A stretch of 64,000 nt of DNA from Scatophagus argus (lineage: Eukaryota; Chordata; Actinopteri; Scatophagidae), in assembly GCF_020382885.2 (NCBI RefSeq), contig NC_058493.1:19128999-19192998 (forward strand), in the 5' to 3' direction. Numbering within the stretch: the first letter of the stretch is position 1; each line of letters opens with the position of its first letter. Under the pieces are notes generated by a model, which ran no database searches, was not told where the DNA came from, and was given only the letters and a program-made list of their open reading frames with translations. This document shows positions 14,110 to 25,975 of this stretch, in pieces. The translations under genes were made by a program, and so were the position numbers.

Positions 14110-14510
14110 TAAGTCAGAGGGCCAAGTTCTCAGCTTACTAGTTGATCTACATTCCAATCCTCACCTATGAACTCATGAGCTCTGCATAGCGACTAAAAGG
14201 ATGAGACGCTCAACCAAAATGAGGTTCCTATGTATGGTGCCTGGGCTCAGCCTTAGAGATAAGGTGAGGAGTTCTGATATCCAGGGGGAGCGTGGAGTAT
14301 AGCCGCTGCTCCTTCACATTGAAAAGAGCCGGCCTAGAGGGTTCGAGCTTGTGATTAGGATTCCCCCAGGGTGCCTCCTTTTGGAGATTTTTCATGCTGA
14401 AGGGATTACAAATCCCATTTGGCCTGGGAACACCTTGGGATCCTCAAGGTAAGGTGGAAAACGTTGCATGCGGGGAGGGATTTTTGGAATACCCTGCTTA
14501 GCTACTGCTG
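14110..14510 (+). mobile_element. 3' fragment of a decayed LINE retrotransposon (Rex1/Babar-like)
   Basis: The DNA follows the familiar fish LINE reverse-transcriptase C-terminal region. Segments such as CTACATTCCAATCCTCACCT, TTAGAGATAAGGTGAGGAG, CCGCTGCTCCTTCACATTGA and GGCCTGGGAACACCTTGGGA appear in the expected order and spacing. In an intact element they would encode the region after the polymerase domain (IP-LTY, LRDRVRSSDI, LLHIERS and LAWERLGI-like words). Indels and stops break every frame, so this is a dead copy. The 5' part is missing, as is usual for truncated LINE insertions. The Rex1/Babar name is from memory of the sequence pattern. Confidence 0.75.
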
Positions 14511-17509
14511 GAGAAGTGGAAGGAAGTAAAGAAGGAAATGGAATGGAAATCAGGTGTTAATGTTTTTATTATTAAAAACATCTTAGCAACAGATGCAAAA
14601 CAAAGTACACATGTCTCTTGTTGGGTTAATACCCCTCTAGTTAGCTTCTTATATTTGGCTTTCATTGCCAGAATGAAAGTTAAATCCTGTCAGGAATGGG
14701 ATGAAGAAGATAAAGAGATAAAGGTATTCACAGTTGTTCTTTCACAGATGATTTTGACTCCTGTTAACCTGGGGTGGACATGGCTTGTTGCTGCTACCCC
14801 TAACCCTGTGGAGGAAACACGGCATTGCTCGCAAGCCCAGCCCTCCCTGTCACCCCTCTCAGACATCTCTGCCTTTGCCCTTTCCTCTGTCGAGCCAAAA
14901 ACAGGCACCAGCCACAGGTGGTCTCTGTGCTTTATTGGTTCTGACACACATCTCTTGCCTTAAGAGCTTAGGGAGACAATTAAAAATGCATTAGGACAAT
15001 GAAACGAGAGAGGATAAAAAAGAAATAGGACAGACAACAATACATAACCTTGCTGAGGCTCCAAAGTGCTCTGACCTATCATCTACATTGTCTCATGCTG
15101 GCGGCATTTTTGTGTTTGTGTGTCTGTGTGGTTGTGTTGTGGTGTAACTATAAAGATTCAGAGCCTGTGTAATATAGAAAACAAGGCTGCCCTGCTGTTA
15201 CCCTGAAAATCACACAACACAGGAGCATTTATTTATTGCACCACTTTGTTGTGTGGAACCTTGAAATTCACAGTCACTTCAGTGTTTAACTGCTGCGTTG
15301 AGCTGATTTTGTGCTCCTCGAAGCAGATGGTTTGCTTTTGTCAAGACATTTGACCACATTTAAATGATTCTGACTAACAAATAACCATAACCATCCCTGT
15401 TTTTTGTTTACTTGCAAATTAGTCTTTACTGTCTGTCTTTAGCTCATTTATAAGGACATGATTTTTTTTTCTTGTTGAATTTTTCCACAAAACAGTCTTC
15501 AGTCTTATGTGCACTGTTACACACACAGTCTTCTCCGCACAACAGAGCTGTGGCAATGACATTTAGAATAAAAAGAGGCTTTCTAAAGCTTCTGATGTGA
15601 GGGGTTAACTGCATTGAAGTCTCATATTTCATGCCCTGGTCATGAAATTACAAGATGTTACTGTCATGGTATTCCTGGAAAAGTTACCCTTACATTTTAC
15701 CTTACGTCTACTGTATATCTTCTCAGATAAACACTTCTTCAAAGCCCTCAATCTCTAAATTATATTCTCACTTGAAAACTGTTCTGGTAAAATATTGAAA
15801 ATCAAGATCTGAAGATTTCAATGTGGCATTTTTTTTTTTATCTTGGAATCATACTTACCAGGTCCTTTGCTGTTAGTGGATCTGACAATAGCTGTGTGAC
15901 GGTAGCTTAGTCTTCAGGTTATGACGACTGATGGTGAATCACAGTCTTAAGCTCTCTTTTTAATGTGTCAGCAATGCCCTCAGATCTCCTGTGCAAGCAC
16001 CTCTGTCTCATGGCTTTTATATTTGCATACTACTTATTTGTTTAGTCATATTTTACTTTTTAATTTACAAAGGGAATTCAGTGCTTTAACACAAATCCCC
16101 AGATGTGCGTAGGGTCAGTTAGCAGGAAAATCAGTCTCTGAAAGTTTCCAGCCCCCTGCTGCCACTTTCAGTGTTCTGTGGCTAAGTATTCTGCCACAGT
16201 GGCTGTCTATAAAAGCCTTTCAACATGCAGTGAACAATGCTGTCAGTTAGTAGCCTCCAAGGTGTCTCAAGGTGCCACACACACAGAAAATATGAGGACT
16301 CTCAATGCAAGGAATGAACTGATCCATGTAGCCTTTATATGACTATCCAGAGTCTGCACTGCAGATACCAAATAGAGTGTACAGATGATTACGCTTATGC
16401 AATAAATCATGATACGTTGTGTAAGCGACACATAAGCTTATTGGTCACATACTATCTATAATCTATCCATATGAGGAGCCATGATTGAATCCCTCTTTCA
16501 TGTTCTGTCTCTCTCCTGTTCTCTTTCTGATATACTCTTGTTTCTCATTCTTGGCCTGGTCACATGAACAGGCAAGTGTCAGTATCATTTAATTCATGCT
16601 GGCACTAGAGTTTTGAGTACGCTGTTATCACATCGCTGCTGACATCAGTGGTCAGCCTCTCACTCCTTCCATCTCTCCCTCTAATATCTTGTCAAATTGC
16701 AAGATCACTCTCTAATGGAGTAATTGCGCTTTGGGTCATTATTTGAAGATCCTCTCCTCTGTGTCTTTAGGCTTTTAAACTTGTGGTATTTTTGATGTTT
16801 TGTTATACATAAGCATGCAACACTAGACCTCACTCTGAATTCTTACCAGCGCGCTATCAAAGATTCCTTCATACTTTGCCTCCAGAGGTATCCCACGGTG
16901 TTACTGTAGCTCTTTCTCTACATTACATAACATAACAAATCTGATCCCAGTATCAAGCCAATAATACACATGAGTAAATGGAAAAAATGCTGAGGTGATT
17001 TTCAAGCAGCTTATGTGACTGCTGAGGTTGTGAACATTACAGCAGTGGGTTAACTGCATTACTGTCACGCTGAACATTAAACTCGCAACAGAAATGCTCT
17101 CAAACACATTTATTATTAACAAATGTAATAAAATAACCACTGATGGATTATGCACTACTGATACAACTCTGCACAGTGATTCAATATTAGCACAATAATA
17201 ATCACTTTTTTCCTACACAGAACCAACAATGATTATAATGCCGTAGATTTCAAACTTTTCCATGATTGTGACACATTTTAAAACTACAAAAATAATGACA
17301 GTTTTTTTCTGGAAAGTGGAAAATGCATGTAAGTTTGTACATGTACTATTTTCATCCATTCAATGAAGTTCACACATGACATGTTAACATATTTCTTTTT
17401 TTTTTTTTTTTGTTGACCATTAAATTCCCTGATGTTTGTTATTGAGTCAACTTGCTACATCACAGCACCCTTGATATAAAAAAAAATGCTTCCATGAACA
17501 TGCAGTTGG

Positions 17510-17960
17510 CTTTGAACAAATAGCTCGATGTTTTGGGAGTTCGTTCACATTCTTGCTGAGACAAGGATGAGAAGATTGATACCACTTTCATGTTTGTATG
17601 GTAAATATGAAACAGCCAGGAAACAGTTAGCTTAGCTTACCACACAGACTGAAAATAAGGGGACATTAAGTCACACGCTACCAGCTATGTCAATGACAAT
17701 TAGCTATCATTAGCTAGTTCAGCTCATTTAGCTGTGCAGCTAGCTGACTGTGTCTAGGACTGAGAGCGTGGCGCACTGGGGATTGTTGGTGTTTACACCT
17801 CGAGCACTGGAGCTTTAGATCAACGGGAGGAGTTTGCAGTGGTGCCTGAATGAGATAACTGAACCTTATATTTGCTGAAAGGTAGGCAGAGCAAAGCTAG
17901 CTGTTTTGCCTTGTTTCCAGTCTTTATGTCAAGCCATGCTAATAGCATATTTGCACTTTC
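17510..17960 (+). repeat. Dispersed repeat family A, copy 2
   Basis: Contains AACAGTTAGCTTAGCTTACC, then GACTGAAAATAAGGGGACA, and later a reversed-looking echo 'TGTTTCCAGTCTTTATGTCA'. This suggests the element is partly self-complementary. Simple GCTAG-rich words recur between 17690 and 17750. Confidence 0.6.
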
Positions 17961-19254
17961 AGCAAGAGTAGGCAACAAATAAGTAAATAAACTAATAATC
18001 CATAATCTCAAACTGTTTTTTTGATGGGCACTTCATGGTAAACAGGACAAAATGTTTTTGCCTTTTACTATCACATAACTGACCTGTTGGAAAAATATTT
18101 GTAGAGTCACAAAGTAAATAAATTTAGAGCAGTTAATGGCAAGAGAAACATCTTCTTTATTGTGTTAATTAGTTTTTCATTTTTGTTCATTCTGTTGATG
18201 AATTGTTACCATAGGCCTGACACCATTACATGAAATGAAACCATTTTATCATGAAATAATATAGCCTTTTTGTGCTGTGAAATGCTCTTCAGTCTCATTT
18301 TTATGTTAGTATATTGTCAAATTGTGCAATACAGAATTCCAGACAATACACAAGACTTGGAACTGACACACTGAAGAGATATTTCAAGGTTAGAAATACA
18401 TCATATCCTGAAAAGACTGGCCATCACAGTATGAGGGTCTGCAATAATCATAATACTTTGTATAATTAAACTCTGTGGTAGGCATCCCATTCATTTAGTT
18501 TATGCTGATTTAATAAATATACAGCTCATTCTTTAATTCACATTTACTTAGATAAAACTAACCAATGTTATAAATACTAAAAATAAACCTTGTGCAAAAA
18601 TAACATTATCTGACACATTGCACATTGCAAATGACTCATACAGTAACTAATAAAGTGCATTTTTCATACTTGAGGCAGATCATTATCGCATTAGATTAAA
18701 ATTAGATTTCAAGAATAAATGTATCTAACACCACAGAACCAAATCTGTGGTAGGATTTTTTTACCTTAACCTAAAAATTTGTCCAAAGAGGAGTCTGTAG
18801 TAGATTTCCAAACATAGAAACAACATCCCTTGTAAATAATTATTGATAACTCCACCTTTGACATTCAAAAAAACCCCAAACAAACCAATTAAAAAAAACA
18901 TTAACTATGTGGCTATTGTGGTCGTCAGTGCAGATCCTGGAGATACTGTAGGTTTGACTCCTGAAGTTGTTGGAAGGCTTATAAAAGCACTCTGATGTAA
19001 TGTGATGTTTTAGGAAACAGGTTTGACGATAGAGGAAGGCAAGATAAAGGGACGAGAGGAGAAGATGTAGCGGTAGAATGGACCTTTTCTTCAAAACCTA
19101 TAATATGTGTGTTTGGTTTAAACCTGAAAACTTTCTTATCATGCAATGCATAGATATAGGTATGTTATGGATTTCTTTGTCTAAAGACAAATGTGAACAG
19201 AGTCAAACATTTTTCATTTTGTCTTCATTTAACATGGAGTTTATATTTAATTAA

Positions 19255-19487
19255 AGTAATAGCTTGAAGGTTTGGGACCTCTCTTATTTACTTTGTTGCT
19301 AAGTTAATGTGTTGATGTGACTCTCACAGATGTACAATAAATATGAAGATCAAGCCAGGAAACAATTAGCTGAGCCTCGCATAAAGACTGCAAACATGAG
19401 AAACAGCTCGCCTGACTTGGATCAAACCTGAAAAGCTCAGTAATCAGCTCTATACATCTAGCTTGTTTAATCTGTACAAAGACGCTA

Positions 19488-19532
<45 letters not shown>

Positions 19533-19660
19533 AGTCAGTGCAGAGCTATTTCCTGTTTTTATGTTAAGTTAAGCTAACTGGTGCCTGTTTTCAGCCACAT
19601 ATTTACTTTACAGACATCGGATCTATCACCTCAGGAATAAAATTAATACATGTATTTCAC
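19255..19660 (+). repeat. Dispersed repeat family A, copy 3
   Basis: Contains CAGGAAACAATTAGCTGAGC and CATAAAGACTGCAAACATGA, then 'TTTATGTTAAGTTAAGCTAA' near the far end. It is interrupted by a TA/TG microsatellite at 19487-19529. Confidence 0.6.
19499..19529 (+). repeat. TG dinucleotide microsatellite
   Basis: About fifteen TG units following a short TA run. It lies inside repeat family A copy 3. Confidence 0.95.
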
Positions 19661-19672
19661 AAAATGTAAAAC

Positions 19673-20043
19673 TATCCATCCATCCATTTTCTATACCGCT
19701 TATGTGTCAGGGTCACGGAGAGCTGGAGCTTATCCCAGCTGACTGTGGGCAAGAGGCGGGGTACACCCTGGACTGGTCGACTGGTCAATCGCAGGGCTGA
19801 CACACAAAGACAGACAACCACTCACGCACACACACCTAGACACCTAGAGGCAATGTAGAGTAACCAATTAACCTAATGTGCATGTTTTTAGTATTGTGGG
19901 AGGAAGCCGGAGTACCTGGAGAAAACCCATGCAGGCACAGGGAGAACATGCAAACTCCACACAGAAGGGCCCAGACCGGGATTCAAACCTGGAACCCCCT
20001 TGTTGAGAGGCAACAGTGCTGAGCCCTACACCGCTGTGCTGCC
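19673..20043 (+). repeat. Teleost interspersed repeat B, copy 1
   Basis: About 370 bp. Begins with CATCCATCCATTTTCTATAC and contains CTTATCCCAGCTGACTGTGG, GGAGGAAGCCGGAGTACCTG and GGGAGAACATGCAAACTCCA, ending near a CGCTGTGCTGCC motif. This is a very common fish repeat, probably the 3' end of a LINE. A second copy in the same direction lies at 23192-23545, so the pair brackets the GPCR gene. It ends only about 90 bp from the GPCR stop codon. Confidence 0.85.
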
Positions 20044-20130
20044 AAAAATGGAAAACAATTTTTTTGAAATTGAATTTACTGGAAAGCAGCCACAACACAT
20101 AAAGTTGTTGCTTTTGAATTCATACATCCC

Positions 20131-21771
20131 TCAGGACTTCTCACCATGTGGGGGGGATTGGTCTCGCTGAAAAAGCAGCGTCACACCCTTCCTGAAGCGG
20201 TGGTCCCTGACACTGTAGATAATTACATTACAGCAACTGTTTCCTGTCAGGATCCAGAAGGCAAAAAAGGAAAAGTTACACCAGGTGTATCCCACAACGT
20301 TCCCGAGCACAAACACTGCGATGGGAGAGAAGGATGCTGTGAAGGCAAATGTAAGTATGCCAATTGTCTTGGCAGCTTTGATGTCTGAAAAGGAAGGCCT
20401 GTGAGGGCACCCTCCACCTCCTCCTCCTCCACCTCCTCCATCAGTCATACTCCCCTCTGAGAGCAGTTTGCGTTTTCTGGTGTACCGTCGGATGCTAGTG
20501 AAAGACACAATGTTAACTGCTAATGTGCCACCAAGAAGTGTGAAGTCAAATGCAGGGAATAACAGCAAAATGTTGGCATCAGATGGCAACTGGCTTCCAA
20601 ACAATAGTGGGGTATAATTACACATACGACTGCACTCGTTATACTCCAAAGTGAAGTTGCTGCTGAAAATGAGGGGTGCAAGAGCCAGCAGAAAGCTGGC
20701 TGCCCAGGAAAGCAGGATGAGGAGCAGAGTTCGTCTCCGAGTCACCAAGGCATCTTTGTGGAGTGGCCGTAGGATGGCCACACTTCGCTCCAGTGTCATG
20801 AGGAAGATGGTGCTGATGGAAACAAATGTGCATCCAGCAAACACTGGGCCAATCAGCATACAGGGCTGCCAAGGGCTCACAAATCCCCCGAGAGAAGAGG
20901 AGACAGCCGGAGCAGTAGAACTGCCCTGGTACCAAATGGGGGGAGCACTCGTCACCATCAGAGAGATCTCAGTGTAGACAGAGAAAGGTACCACGAGGAC
21001 ACCGACCATCATGTCTGCTATGGCCAGAGACACTGTCAGAGAGACACATTAAGAGGAAGTTGGCTAAGAGGACACATCCAGATACACTAAAAAGTGTTTT
21101 AAATGAAACATAATCATAACTAACCATACATGCTAAGTATAATATGGGCACCATTTCAATTAATAACTAAACTAAAAGGATAATTCACTGTAGTAAATGA
21201 ACAAGACCTTCTTAGATCTTATTAGACCTTAGAAGGTCTTTGGTGTTGGCATACTGATAAATTATTATTCTTTCTTTTTTTAACAACATTTGTTTTAGTT
21301 GAAAAATGAGATACACAATTCCATTTTGCGCTTTATTTCTTTTCAGTGGCATTGAATTTCTGCTGGAATTACCCTTCCCTGTTGATTAGCATTATTGAAG
21401 GATAGCATATCAACATTGATTTATGCTCAGTTTATTATAATAACTTTCTGAAATGAAAAACAAATATTTAGTGGTATAGAACATTTACCTTTGAGGTATC
21501 CCTGTGGTGTTCGGGATTGCCTTGTTTGTACAAATACAGTAAGAGTGACCACATTTCCAACCACAATAGCAAATGCTAAGGTGACCATGAACACCACTGC
21601 CAAAGATCGATTGATAAATCCACAGCAACAGAGGGTACAGAGAGGGGCCAGTGACTGGCCTGAGCCGAGTCCTGCTTGAGCAGCTGCAGTCAGGTTAAAT
21701 GGAGAGTCTGTAGTTGATAGCAGAACGGCTGTAGTCCCTCGAACACTGATGTTGGGAGGCAGAGCAGTCAT
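20131..21771 (-). CDS. Unassigned rhodopsin-like (class A) G-protein coupled receptor
   Basis: Two coding exons on the minus strand: 21771-21489 and 21032-20131, joined across a phase 1 GT-AG intron (21488-21033). They give an intact 394-residue protein with stop TGA at 20133-20131. A short N-terminus with sites for N-glycosylation (NIS at 7, NLT at 26) precedes TM1 (about 57-81, conserved N73). TM2 carries LAIAD (D101), TM3 starts after C152, and TM4 has W204. Extracellular loop 2 offers C228 and C232. Loop 3 has a run of ten glycines (about 293-302). Key motifs differ from the family norm: ERS (176-178) instead of DRY, FSP instead of CWxP in TM6 (F329), and NVIIY (363-367) instead of NPxxY. 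The usual aminergic Asp in TM3 is Phe. I do not recognise the ligand or subfamily; it is plausibly an orphan receptor. It appears intact rather than a pseudogene. Confidence 0.9.
21033..21488 (-). other. Intron of the GPCR gene
   Basis: A phase 1 intron between the TM1 end (QGYLK) and TM2 start (VSLAIAD). Donor GTAAATG and acceptor CTGACAG read on the minus strand. It has no coding content. Confidence 0.88.
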
Positions 21772-22734
21772 GGCCCAGGATAGACTGGTTTTACCCCTTG
21801 TGATGTGTAATTGTGAGGGCTGCTCAGGAAACCATGTCCTGGACTGGAGAACGATCCTGATGAAAGATTTTTAAAACAAATTACTTGTATACATACACTG
21901 TACTAGACACAGTAATAATTATCCAATCATGGAAAAAGACGCATGAAGTCATGAACCTGCATTTGATAGTATTCTGTCTCAACTGACTGATATTAGCCTG
22001 TATCATCTGCAAAAAACTTATGGCAGGATTAAGATAAGATTAGTGATTAATAGTTTACAAATTCTGAAAGCCATCTGTAGGCCATCATGAAGAATACCTC
22101 ACTTTATTTGAATATTATATTGCTTTTTTTCTTTTTGCTTGTGTGTTTTGGCTACATGCTGTTTTTGTGCCCTAACACAGTTGGAAGCACCTCAATGCTG
22201 TCAGTATCCATGCAGAAACTTTAAGTTCAGTACCAAATGTCTTTCTCAGCTGACAACTAAATACATGGGTCCTTCAATCATTTATGCTGTTCACTGAGCT
22301 GGAGAGCAGGAAGGTGCACACATCCAAGAAAACAAAGAATAACAGGAATGGACATATTCAGACCAGGGCCAAACCAAATCCCATACTCTCACTCTGGCTT
22401 TCAGTGTAGAAACACACTTAATTTGAAATCCTGTAATTATCATCAGCAGTGTAACAGTTGCAGAATAATGAGACACTCTTGAGATGCATAAAAAATCCCT
22501 TATGGATGTGCATGAATAGTGTTTTGTTGCGAATCTAGTGAAGAGTCAGAGGAATTGAACATGAAAGGACCACAAGATTTGTTTGTAGTTGCTCTGTTAG
22601 TCTGAATTTGAATTATCAGTCCTTCCATATTTTAAACTCAAACATATTAATGATAAAACCAGTTCTAACACCACGGAAATTTAAATTTATGTTGTATAAA
22701 GTTGAAATAGTTCTTATTTATAATCACACAATAT

Positions 22735-22915
22735 TGTAAGGTGCCTATAAAAAGTCTTTTCCTTCCTTGGATGTTGTAACGTTTTACTGTCTAAAATAAC
22801 ATTGAATCAAAGTAGATTTAAAATGGTTTTCCAGTCCCGATCAACAAAAAAGACACTTAAATGTCACAATGAAATCAAATTTCTACAAAGTCATTTAAAG
22901 TAATAACAACAGCCA
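22735..22915 (+). repeat. Teleost interspersed repeat C, copy 1
   Basis: Reads GGTGCCTATAAAAAGTCTTT, CCTTGGATGTTGTAACG, ACATTGAATCAAAGTAGATT, GATCAACAAAAAAGACAC and TTTCTACAAAGTCATT in this order. This is the layout of a well-known fish repeat. A partial second copy lies in dpep1 intron 5 near 54280. Confidence 0.65.
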
Positions 22916-23191
22916 TTTTCAGGCATGGGATATTTTACACTGCAGGCTTCTGCTATAGCAATGCCTCTATGTCATTCAGATATAGGTGTCCATTATATGA
23001 ATATTCCTTTTTCAGGTGTGACAGCACATCTTAGAGAGAGAGGTATAGCAGAGGGAGAGAGCAAGAACGGACCATAATGTCCAACTTAAAGTTGGCTCTC
23101 TCACACTGATTTCTAGTTTATTCCAAGTTAACAGTTGGAGCTGAAAGAGCTTTACTATATTGCATTCAGACAAACTGCAAAACTACAAACA

Positions 23192-23545
23192 GCCATCCGT
23201 CCATCTATTTTCAAACCCGTTACATTATCCATCACGTCACAGAGAGGCTGGAGTCTATCCCAGCTGACAGCAGGCGTAAGGTGTGGTACACCCTGGATTG
23301 GTTGCCAGTCCATTGCAGGGCTGACACACAAAGGCAGACAATCACACACTCACACTTAGGGGCAATGTAGAGTAGCCAATTAACCTAATGTTTGTATATT
23401 TTTGGTTTTGTGGGAGGAAGCCGGAGCACCCTGAGAAAACCCACGCAGGCACAGGGAGAACATGCAAACTTGCCACTGAAGGGTCCGGACCGGGATTCAA
23501 ACCTGGAACCCTCTTGTTGTGAGGCAACAGTGCTAACCACTGCAA
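23192..23545 (+). repeat. Teleost interspersed repeat B, copy 2
   Basis: Same order of words as 19673-20043: CATCCGTCCATCTATTTTC, CTATCCCAGCTGACAGCAGG, GGAGGAAGCCGGAGCACCCT, GGGAGAACATGCAAACTTGC, and GTGAGGCAACAGTGCTAACC. Same strand as copy 1, and about 1.4 kb upstream of the GPCR start codon. Confidence 0.85.
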
Positions 23546-24519
23546 ACATTAGACTGAATCTTTATCACAAAATCTCTCTCTTTGCTTAGAAAACAGTGAG
23601 GGCCAGTGTAATATTTTTTATTCAAGTCTTTTAATATTCCTCAGCTTCTCAGAAGACCCCTCTGGTCCCTACATTTCTGCATCCAGTTTTACCATGCATG
23701 ATCGTGGAATGAGCAGAGACTATGCTGAATGCCAGACTGACTTGGTTTGGCCCTGACATCCATGTTCAGTGCATTTTATTTAGTATTCTGTTCAGGCATG
23801 TTTAACCAAGGGCACAGCTGCGGTTCCTTGGGAATTAACCCTTGTTTACGTTGATAGTAACATTTTAATATTTTACTATTCATATATGCTGTAAATAAAT
23901 CTTGGATGCAGAATTAATGTTTAGAATGTAATTTATATAATGGACAGTGGGATTGTAAGAAAATCTGTCTGCCTCTTTGTTTGCCGCTGCATATTGGAAT
24001 TCACTTCATACCTCTGCAGGTAAGACACAGCAACGAGGATAGTTTCTCAAGATCAAGGCCAAGATTTACAATAGAGCATTTTGAGTGTTAGCGCCCATGA
24101 AAGACTCTTGTGAATAGATGAACAGGACAGGCAGAAGGTAAAGGCAAGATATTTTGACGTCAATCTTAGATTATCCTTTGACTCTGCTTCAGATTTTTTA
24201 TTTTTCTGTATGAATCATTCTACTACTTACATAACAGGTTAACTATTACTATCATGAAACAAATGCCTAAGTTTATACACATTCAACAATATGGCCTTGT
24301 AAAATGAATGGTATTTTTAACAGCGTGAGGAAATTATTTTCATGACATCGGAGCAATTCCTCGACTTTGTCTGATGGTGGTAAAACAAAAGAAAATTTAT
24401 TTTTGGGAGGACAGAGGGGCTTTTTAGCTTTACCTTTAGTGAAGATGACAGGCGGAAGTATTCCCTGCGGCAAAACCTCAGGCGTAGTGAGACAAGCAGC
24501 TGACAGCAACAACAACAGA

Positions 24520-24540
24520 CACACACACACACACACACAT
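24520..24540 (+). repeat. AC dinucleotide microsatellite
   Basis: About ten CA units in non-coding DNA. Confidence 0.9.
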
Positions 24541-25734
24541 ACAGAGTCTTCACAATCATCACAAATTGAGAGATCTATCTGTGTTTTGGCCAGGGGGGGA
24601 AATGAAAAGTTACACAGTACAACCTGTCCTGCATCTACATGTTGATGTTTGATGAACAGCAAAGGATGGGTGATTGCTGGTTCATAATATTATCTGTGTG
24701 TTCATATTTGTAAACTGCGTGGTGTGCAGAAATATTCACCACAACTGACAATCTGTATCACTCAGTCTTCATGTTTCAGCAGCACAAGTCAGGATGTTAC
24801 GTTAAGTCTGACACTTCAGTTTAAGGGAAAATATGATCAGAGTTTTCGAACAGTGGTTCCCATAATGCTCTGGGAGATGTAAATGTATTAATGTTGCCAT
24901 GGAGTTTGCCGGTTAGGCTATCAGCGGTCTGCATCCATGAACATACTCTAAGGCAGGCTGAGTGCTGCTTTTTAGCCTGTACTTGTTTACATGTGAGGGG
25001 AATCGGTGCCGTCGAAAGTATGTCGAATTAGTTATTAACAGTTTCTCTTTGACGTGTACCCACGACTATAACTGAATAACCTTGATGGTGAGGAAAATTT
25101 CAATTTCAAAATGTGATGACTCTCAGGCAAGTTCAGGGAGCGTCTTTTTTACTTAAAGTTTTAAAGAAAACCTCTGCAGTAGGCACCTTTCCCACTTTTA
25201 TTGGCTTTCATGATTTTATTTTCAATATGTGAAAGTTCAGGTAATAATGTTAATTTGTAGCATTGTATTTGCCAGGTGTAATTACGATTTTACTGTCTTC
25301 ATAAGAAAATCAATAAAATGTGTTAAAAGAAAAAGAATAATGTTAATTGGTGGAGTTTTCTGCTTATACTGGCCCACACCATTGATCATTTGAAGGAACT
25401 TTAGTAACAAGCTTTTAAGATGCAGTTGATTAGTTCGTCACTGTTGAACAGGCACAGTTACTCCATGAGGATTTGAACTGAGACATCACCACTATGTTTC
25501 ACATGAATGAGCATTAGCAGGCTGCGTTGTGGTTGGTGTGTGAAGACAGGGTATATGACACACATAAGAAATATGACACATTAAAATGACTCAATTCTTA
25601 CTTAGAATATATAACCCTGAATTTCTGTGCCGATCCATAAATAATCCGTAAGTAAATTTTAAGATGTTTCACTGCATGATTGAGAATTCTGTCCTGGTTG
25701 TGATACTAGAAGAAAACACAGAAAACGATCAGAG

Positions 25735-25975
25735 TCACTGGAATTTATCCTCCAGAGACCTTGAATATCTGTAGCACATTTCATGGGCACATTTCAATCC
25801 CTCCAATAGCTGTCAAGATATTTCACTCTGAATCAACAGCTCTGAACCTTGTGGTGGCACTAGGGGAAAAGTCATTGGATCCCGGAAGTCATACAGAGTT
25901 ATCTACTTGGGCCCAAGGATATCTGTACAGATGGCAACACATCCAGCAGCTATAGATATATTTCACTCTGATAAC
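25735..25975 (+). repeat. Decayed teleost interspersed repeat fragment
   Basis: Contains AATTTATCCTCCAGAGACC, AATATCTGTAGCACATTTCA, CCTCCAATAGCTGTCAAGAT and ATTTCACTCTGA. It is related in wording to the fragment at 6040-6215, in the other direction. The family name is not assigned. Confidence 0.55.

Larger units (their letters stand above)
2969..20130. other. Intergenic region between dhodh and the GPCR gene (about 17 kb)
   Basis: Starts with the dhodh 3' UTR. No conserved protein exon was recognised on either strand. Human DHODH is followed by TXNL4B, but no thioredoxin-like exon was seen here. The region is AT-rich and holds several decayed interspersed repeats (near 6040, 9115, 10540, 13430, 14110, 17510, 19255 and 19673), a GGA trinucleotide run near 8651 and a TG run near 19499. 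The remaining sequence shows nothing I can name. Confidence 0.6.

Noticed and set aside
14538-14963. 141-codon open frame, plus strand
   Set aside because: Lies directly after a dead LINE fragment, with no conserved motif and overlapping open frames in other phases.
17397-17412. T run as a regulatory element
   Set aside because: A simple homopolymer in AT-rich spacer, like several others in the window.
19975-20005. tRNA-like B box (GGGATTCAAACC) in repeat B
   Set aside because: No matching A box or cloverleaf; the words belong to the interspersed repeat and recur at 23490-23510.
2969-20130. A TXNL4B gene expected after DHODH by comparison with human
   Set aside because: No thioredoxin-like exon could be seen on either strand; the gene may lie elsewhere in this fish.
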